11,201 nucleotides of DNA from JBBRGG01 sp038240875 (lineage in GTDB: Bacteria > Planctomycetota > Phycisphaerae > Phycisphaerales > UBA1924): the NCBI GenBank assembly GCA_038240875.1, contig JBBRGG010000117.1, positions 1 to 11,201 on the forward strand, given 5' to 3'. How positions within the stretch are numbered: the stretch's first letter is position 1; each line of letters opens with the position of its first letter. Positions 6,992 through 11,201 of the stretch are shown here, one piece after another. The position numbers and the translations under genes are program-made. Below the pieces are notes generated by a model. The model saw only the letters and a list, made by a program, of their open reading frames with translations. It was not told the DNA's origin and searched no databases.

Positions 6992-8800
6992 TTGATCGCC
7001 AAGGCAGTGGGCGTTGAGATTGACCTACAAACCATCGAAGGTCAGTTGTCCATCGCGGCCCTCCTCATGGCGGCAGGTACGGCGAATACCGCCGCCGCCC
7101 TGCAACAGAATATCAAAGCCAGCGATCTGGTCGACGCGAGAAAGGCCGACGAGACCGAGGCTAACCGATTGGCCAATCACGACATCGCCAAGGCCATCGG
7201 CAAGACCATCGGCACAATAATCAAGGATGTGATTCGCCAGCCCCAGCCTCAGTGGGACCAACTCACGGCCGCACCAGAAGCCGCCTGGGTCGCTATTGCC
7301 GAGACTGCGCCGCTTGACCAACTGGGCATGTTGCACGACGCGGCGATCCTTGAAGCAATTAAGAACGACCCCGACAAGCCGGAGTTTGAAGCCACCAATG
7401 ACAAAGCCTTCTGGCAAGACATCCTCGTGTTGATGGCCACGCGTGTCAAAGTCGATGCCGCAGCCCTTGCCGCCACGACCGAGTTTGCCGCCGTCGTCAA
7501 CGCGCTCGACTCGCGCTTCTGCTACGAGTTTTACCAGGTGCTTAAGCAAGACGCGACCGTCGGCGGTCGCGCCTATCCAGGCATCATGCTGCGATGTATG
7601 GGCCGCGCACTAGTCTACCTCGAACGTATCGACAAACGGCAGGAGCGCGACAGCGCACGGCTGGACCGCCTTACACAGTTGCTTCGTGATGTCATCGACA
7701 AGCTCGCTGAGAAGTCCTCAGGGGATTACCTCGTCTTTCAGCGGTTGCATTTGTCGTTGCAAGCCGGCCACGCCCCCAACCTTACGCTCCCCACGCTCAG
7801 AGCTGCTAACGCCAGCACCGCCACCACGCCCGACCCCGACCGCTTTGTGTACAAGAGCGAGCGAATGACCGTCGTCGGGCGCGAGTACGAACTCAACGAA
7901 CTCAGCCAGTGGCTTGACCTGCCCGCCGCCTTCGGCTGGGACTTGTGGGTCGGCCCCGCCGGCAGCGGCAAGAGCCGCCTGGCTTTGCAACTGTGCCGAG
8001 AGCGCACCGACTGGTACGGAGGATTCTTTAGTTTCAAAGACACGCACAAGACCGACTGGACGCTGTGGCAGCCCAAAGCCAACACGCTCATCATCTTTGA
8101 CTACGTGGCCGAAAAGGCCGAGGCTATCGGCACGATCATTTCTACCCTCACGCGCCGGGCTACGCCGGGTCAACCAAACCCTCTGCACCAAGGCATCAAG
8201 GTCCGCTGCCTACTGCTGGAACGCGCGGCATTGCAAAGCAGCGCGGATGCTCAGCCCACGTCCACCGCCCGTGAGCCTGGCAAGGCGGCCACGAGCAGAA
8301 TCGAAGCCCCGTGGCTCAGCCCGCTGCGCGTGGCCGCGAAGTCGAGCGGAGCCACTGTGGAAATTGTTTACGCCCGCCAAGACATGCAGAGCCAAGGCCG
8401 ATACATCGGCGGCGTGTCACCGCAGGCGGCAATGGACATCGTGTGGCAGGAAGCCCAAATCGCTGGCGTCACGCCGACCAAGGATCAGTTCACCCAAAGG
8501 CTTGCATCTGTGGCTCGCATCGACCCGCACCTGCGTCCCCTCTTTGTCGCAATGGCCGCCGAAGCCCACCGCGTAAACAAAGACGTAGCTGACTTTAACC
8601 AGTTAGTTAAGTACATTCAAGAAAATGAGTGGCTGCACGCCTTAAAGCGTCTGCACGACTACAGTGGTGGTCAGGCGCAACCGATGAAGCCTGGAAGAAA
8701 CTCGTCTGTCTCGCCACGATGTGCGAGGGACTTAAAAATAATCCGGACAAGTCCGATGAAGGCACACTCACCGACGCGCTCGCATTTTCAGCGGCCTTAG
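6992..8800 (+). CDS. STAND-like P-loop NTPase, central part of a split gene
   Basis: The frame is open from 6878, just after the TAG. The first usable start codon is TTG 6992, without a visible Shine-Dalgarno, so the real protein probably began at 6731. Numbering from 6992: residues 1-80 are hydrophobic or helical, and 90-250 form an alpha-helical region ending in a charged coiled-coil-like stretch, ERIDKRQERDSARLDRLTQLL (210-230). A linker ends in VVGREYELNEL (294-304), the usual entry to STAND/AAA-type NTPase domains. Walker A is GPAGSGKS (321-328), followed by RLALQLC. Walker B is TLIIFDYV (365-372, Asp370). RCLLLER (405-411) is typical of this NTPase group. The last 40 or so residues (after about 556) are not protein-like, because the conserved sequence continues in the -1 frame. 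Exact substrate and role are unknown; signalling or defence NTPase is the inference. Confidence 0.8.
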   Translation: MIAKAVGVEIDLQTIEGQLSIAALLMAAGTANTAAALQQNIKASDLVDARKADETEANRLANHDIAKAIGKTIGTIIKDVIRQPQPQWDQLTAAPEAAWVAIAETAPLDQLGMLHDAAILEAIKNDPDKPEFEATNDKAFWQDILVLMATRVKVDAAALAATTEFAAVVNALDSRFCYEFYQVLKQDATVGGRAYPGIMLRCMGRALVYLERIDKRQERDSARLDRLTQLLRDVIDKLAEKSSGDYLVFQRLHLSLQAGHAPNLTLPTLRAANASTATTPDPDRFVYKSERMTVVGREYELNELSQWLDLPAAFGWDLWVGPAGSGKSRLALQLCRERTDWYGGFFSFKDTHKTDWTLWQPKANTLIIFDYVAEKAEAIGTIISTLTRRATPGQPNPLHQGIKVRCLLLERAALQSSADAQPTSTAREPGKAATSRIEAPWLSPLRVAAKSSGATVEIVYARQDMQSQGRYIGGVSPQAAMDIVWQEAQIAGVTPTKDQFTQRLASVARIDPHLRPLFVAMAAEAHRVNKDVADFNQLVKYIQENEWLHALKRLHDYSGGQAQPMKPGRNSSVSPRCARDLKIIRTSPMKAHSPTRSHFQRP

Positions 8801-10704
8801 GTCTGCCCACCGACAACGACTACGACGAAGGCTCGCGTTACACGCTCCTCGTTAGCGGCGCCAGCAGTATCGAAGCCCCCAAGTTGGAACCCGACATCGT
8901 GGGCGAGGCCATGGTCTTGCACTCGCTTACCAAACTTCCGCTCAAGCGCGTCGCGCTCATCAAAGTCGCTTGGCAACTGGGCATGGACGGCTTCGTCGCT
9001 CGCTGTGCCCAAAACTTTCCGACGTTGGTTGAAACAAGCGACTTGCTCAAGCCCACGCCCGAAGCACTCACTTCAGCCTTGGTAGCCGCTCATACTGCTT
9101 TGACGTTGCGTGAGCATTCAACCGGCGGCAACGCAGCCGTCGCAGCACGCGGTCAGAAACTACTGCTGGACCGAGCCCAGCCGCCTGCAGTACGTGCCTT
9201 CGGCGCGTACATGTGGCAGCAAACTGCGCTCGACGCAGATGCTGCGGGCAAGTGGCTGGAAGCGATCGATGAATTGCTGGCAACGGCGTTTTACGACACA
9301 CTAGTGCGCGATAATTTGGCAAATGGGCTGGTCAATGCTATCGGAAGAGCTGAGACGGGCGATGCTAACACGCCTAAGTATCTCGCCAGTCTAGAAGCAT
9401 TGACAAATGATAAAACTGTCGACTCGGCGATACGAAAGAGCAGCATGGCAATGGGGCTGTTCAACTCCTTCAACAAAGCTCCAGCCAACAGCGAAATCGC
9501 ATACGGATTATTGGTACGCCTAGAAAAATTGGCTGATGGGAATAAATCCGACGAAACGGTAAATCAGATCTTGGCCAGTGGGCTGCTCAACGCTATCGGC
9601 AGAGCCGATCCGACCGATGCGAGTACATCGCGGTGGCTAACCCGGCTACAAGAACTGGCAGATGCTAAACCCGCCGACGCTGCGGTGCGCAAGTGCTTAG
9701 CTAGAGGGTTCTATAATGCGTTTAATAGTGCCTTAGCAAACAGCGCTGCAGCGAAAGCGTTACTTGAGCGACTGCAAGCCTTGGCCGATGACTATCCCGC
9801 CGATGCAGCAGTGCGAGAGGCATTAGTTGAAGCATTGTTCAACGCATTCCATGACGCCCCAATTAACAGCGCGGTCGCCAACGCTTTACTTGACCGTTTG
9901 CAAGTGTTGGAGGAAGCTCACCCTGCCGATGTCGCGGTACGCAAAGAGTTTACCAAGGGTTTGGTCCACGCCCTGTCGAGAATTGACCTGTTCGACGCGA
10001 GCACGTCGCGGTGGCTAGCCCGGTTGCAAGCCTTGGCCGATGCCCACCCTGAAAATGTGGAGATGCACCAACAGTTGACCAAGGGGCTGTTCAACGCCTT
10101 CTTCAACGCCCCCGCCAACACCCTTGAAGAGAATGCGTTGCTGGCGCGTCTAAATGACTTGGCTGAAATGTTTCCTACCGATGCGGTGGTCAACAAATTT
10201 GCATGGAAGGGCAGCGTCACCGCCAATGAAAAGTCGCTTGATGCGCATTTAGTCCATCCCAGGCACCTTATCAAGATGGCCACGTTACTATCACGACTGG
10301 CTGGCGACAATCAGGTGCAAGTAGTGACTCTTGCGGTGATCGATCAAGCATTCGACCTGCTCGCCATAGTGCCAGAGCCACTTCATAGTGAACTCGGCGC
10401 CGCTCTTGCGTTACTGCAGCAAGCCCACGAATCTACTTTCCCTAAAAACCCTTTAACTCCCCGCTCTGGCTCGACACATCTTCGTGAGATTATCAATGCC
10501 TTTGAACCTGTCTGGTGCTCTATCTCTCTCTTTCAAACGTCCGATACATCCTGCCACGTGCGTTCCTTTCTCCCCCTCCGCCTCTACCATCTGCCATGGC
10601 CAACGCTCCGACACCGCAGCCCAATCCGCGTTTTTCCGCTTCTTCGCAGTCGGCGAAAAAGCCCCCTTTGCTTTCGGGTGAAGAAGCCATCCTCGCGCAG
10701 GTGA
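8629..10704 (+). CDS. C-terminal helical-repeat part of the split STAND-like NTPase
   Basis: The frame opens after a TGA at 8626, and the only start near its 5' end is GTG 8629. It overlaps the NTPase piece by 172 bases in the -1 frame. Residues 12-36 (LQWWSGATDEAWKKLVCLATMCEGL) look like the segment that follows a STAND NTPase domain, which argues that this is the continuation and not a separate gene. Residues about 209-541 hold eight helical, TPR-like units of about 42 residues (LLERLQALADDYPADAAVREAL...NAF). A predicted helical cap (545-625) follows. After about residue 629 (nucleotide 10513) the sequence becomes Arg/Ser/Pro-rich and unlike a folded protein, and it overlaps the next gene by 109 bases. 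The natural end is therefore probably near 10510, with the stop lost or displaced. There is no membrane segment in this part. Confidence 0.75.
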   Translation: MAARLKASARLQWWSGATDEAWKKLVCLATMCEGLKNNPDKSDEGTLTDALAFSAALGLPTDNDYDEGSRYTLLVSGASSIEAPKLEPDIVGEAMVLHSLTKLPLKRVALIKVAWQLGMDGFVARCAQNFPTLVETSDLLKPTPEALTSALVAAHTALTLREHSTGGNAAVAARGQKLLLDRAQPPAVRAFGAYMWQQTALDADAAGKWLEAIDELLATAFYDTLVRDNLANGLVNAIGRAETGDANTPKYLASLEALTNDKTVDSAIRKSSMAMGLFNSFNKAPANSEIAYGLLVRLEKLADGNKSDETVNQILASGLLNAIGRADPTDASTSRWLTRLQELADAKPADAAVRKCLARGFYNAFNSALANSAAAKALLERLQALADDYPADAAVREALVEALFNAFHDAPINSAVANALLDRLQVLEEAHPADVAVRKEFTKGLVHALSRIDLFDASTSRWLARLQALADAHPENVEMHQQLTKGLFNAFFNAPANTLEENALLARLNDLAEMFPTDAVVNKFAWKGSVTANEKSLDAHLVHPRHLIKMATLLSRLAGDNQVQVVTLAVIDQAFDLLAIVPEPLHSELGAALALLQQAHESTFPKNPLTPRSGSTHLREIINAFEPVWCSISLFQTSDTSCHVRSFLPLRLYHLPWPTLRHRSPIRVFPLLRSRRKSPLCFRVKKPSSRR
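9253..10251 (+). repeat. Eight about 42-residue TPR-like repeats of two alternating types
   Basis: Units run LLxRLqaLAdxxPaDaaVrexlxxGLfNAfn. Two classes differ in the second half: type A ends IGRAD-x-x-DASTSRW and type B ends NAFN-x-APANS. From the first unit the order is A, B, A, B, B, A, B and a diverged last unit. Two type A units at nucleotides 9616 and 9994 are 378 bases apart, exactly three 126-base units, and are clearly related at DNA level (GCGAGTACATCGCGGTGGCT against GCGAGCACGTCGCGGTGGCT). This fits growth by duplication of multi-unit blocks. Superhelical repeats of this kind usually bind partner proteins or sense ligands in STAND proteins. Confidence 0.8.
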
Positions 10705-11201
10705 ATAAGGCTCTGGACCTGATCGACGCGGAGAAGATTCCAGAAGCCGAATCGGTTTGTCGGCGGTTGCTGCAGAAGCATCCAGACCATCCGCACGCTA
10801 CGCGTGTGCTAGCCAACGCGATGATCCTGCAGCGGATGTTTCCGCAGGCATTGCATTATCTTGATCGGTGTGCCGAGATCGCGCCCGCAGGCGATTCGAT
10901 GTACCTCTTTGTCGTCGGCCGTATGCGGCGGCAAATCATGCCCGACGAAGCCTCGCGCGATCTCTTCAAACGCGCACTGGACATCGACCCCGCCAACATC
11001 GACGCGTGGCTGAGTTATTGCGAAATACTGCTTATGACCGGGCAATATCGCGATGCGCGCGACGCCTGCGTCAATGGCATGAAGCACGCGCCCGACCACC
11101 CGGACATTTGGCACAACAAGTGTGTTGCGCTGCAACTTCTTGGCCGAGCCGAAGAGTCGTACAAAGAAGCCAACGACCTTGTGCAGGTGCACCCGACGTA
11201 T
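10596..11201 (+). CDS. Tetratricopeptide repeat protein, N-terminal part (3' end outside window)
   Basis: From ATG 10596 the frame is open to the right edge (202 codons). Residues 1-27 are a Pro/Ser/Lys-rich leader with no signal peptide. From about residue 31 there are five TPR units of about 34 residues: AILAQVNKALDLIDAEKIPEAESV, HATRVLANAMILQRMFPQALHYLD, MYLFVVGRMRRQIMPDEASRDLF, IDAWLSYCEILLMTGQYRDARDA and PDIWHNKCVALQLLGRAEESYKEA. Consensus positions (A at 8, G/A at 20, P near 32, as in DIDPAN and KHPDH) are kept. TPRs mediate protein-protein contacts. In some bacterial proteins such an N-terminal block precedes a glycosyltransferase or sulfotransferase domain, but nothing of that is in the window. 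No clear Shine-Dalgarno precedes the ATG; the upstream stretch is pyrimidine-rich. It overlaps the read-out of the NTPase frame. Confidence 0.85.
   Translation, partial: MANAPTPQPNPRFSASSQSAKKPPLLSGEEAILAQVNKALDLIDAEKIPEAESVCRRLLQKHPDHPHATRVLANAMILQRMFPQALHYLDRCAEIAPAGDSMYLFVVGRMRRQIMPDEASRDLFKRALDIDPANIDAWLSYCEILLMTGQYRDARDACVNGMKHAPDHPDIWHNKCVALQLLGRAEESYKEANDLVQVHPTY

Larger units (their letters stand above)
6731..10704 (+). pseudogene. Composite: one STAND-like NTPase gene with an amber codon, a -1 frame change and a doubtful 3' end
   Basis: Joined end to end, 6731-6874, 6878 to about 8650 and about 8650 to 10510 give a protein of about 1250 residues. The order is hydrophobic N-terminus, helical region, P-loop NTPase, bridging helices, then eight TPR-like repeats and a helical cap. 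The pieces share a strand, follow without gaps, and only the joined product has a normal domain order. The lesions are TAG at 6875, a frame change between 8629 and about 8690, and apparent loss of the stop near 10513. Three defects in one gene favour decay or poor base-calling. Against long-standing decay, each segment still has intact motifs (GPAGSGKS, LIIFDY) and strong periodicity. No canonical X-XXY-YYZ slippery heptamer is seen; the nearest is C-TTA-AAG at 8640-8646. Confidence 0.5.

Noticed and set aside
6718..7017. 99-codon frame overlapping the NTPase N-terminus
   Set aside because: It is Arg/Cys/Gly-rich with no hydrophobic or domain pattern; the frame starting at 6731 has the better start signal and continuity. 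A short stretch (QLVKGTFDTDQL) is noted as an alternative for local indels.
7025..7549. 174-codon minus-strand open frame within the NTPase
   Set aside because: It lies opposite a helical protein-coding stretch, and its composition is typical of a shadow frame; no domain or signal supports it.
10809..11192. 127-codon minus-strand open frame at the right edge
   Set aside because: It is antisense to five clear TPR units on the plus strand.

Overview
The window looks like chromosome of a moderately GC-rich bacterium, most likely a planctomycete of the Phycisphaerae type. That guess is an inference from three things: a very long exported protein combining NxxGxxAF-type repeats, an Ig-like domain and an FG-GAP/VCBS array; an MqnC of the futalosine menaquinone pathway with lineage-type insertions; and a large STAND-like NTPase with degenerate TPR repeats. 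No rRNA, tRNA, CRISPR array, transposase or integrase was seen.

Layout. (1) 2-523 (+) is the C-terminal end of a SNF2-family helicase, cut by the window edge. (2) A perfect 26-bp palindrome at 593-618 lies between this gene and the convergent gene 649-4113 (-), and can serve as a shared terminator. (3) 649-4113 (-) encodes a secreted protein of about 1154 residues: signal peptide, NxxGxxAF-like region, Ig-like domain, then ten FG-GAP/VCBS repeats. (4) 4114-4866 is a divergent intergenic region with no convincing gene; it holds a 26-bp imperfect tandem repeat and a possible -10 box. (5) 4867-6522 (+) is mqnC, with three insertions and a C-terminal tail that includes a 12-bp minisatellite coding for GKQA/GNQT units. 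It is followed by a hairpin terminator at 6612-6633. (6) 6731 to about 10500 (+) carries what reads as one large gene broken into three open stretches. These are an N-terminal membrane piece ending at an in-frame TAG, a P-loop NTPase piece, and a helical-repeat piece in the -1 frame. (7) 10596 to the right edge (+) is the start of a TPR protein that runs out of the window.

The genes do not form an obvious pathway. The helicase and VCBS protein converge, and mqnC has its own terminator. The most unusual object is the broken NTPase locus. Its architecture (hydrophobic N-terminus, helical region, STAND-like NTPase, about 42-residue superhelical repeats) resembles the general plan of STAND signalling or defence proteins. 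It carries an amber codon, a frame change and a doubtful C-terminal end. Whether this is a pseudogene, sequencing error or recoding cannot be decided from the sequence alone.
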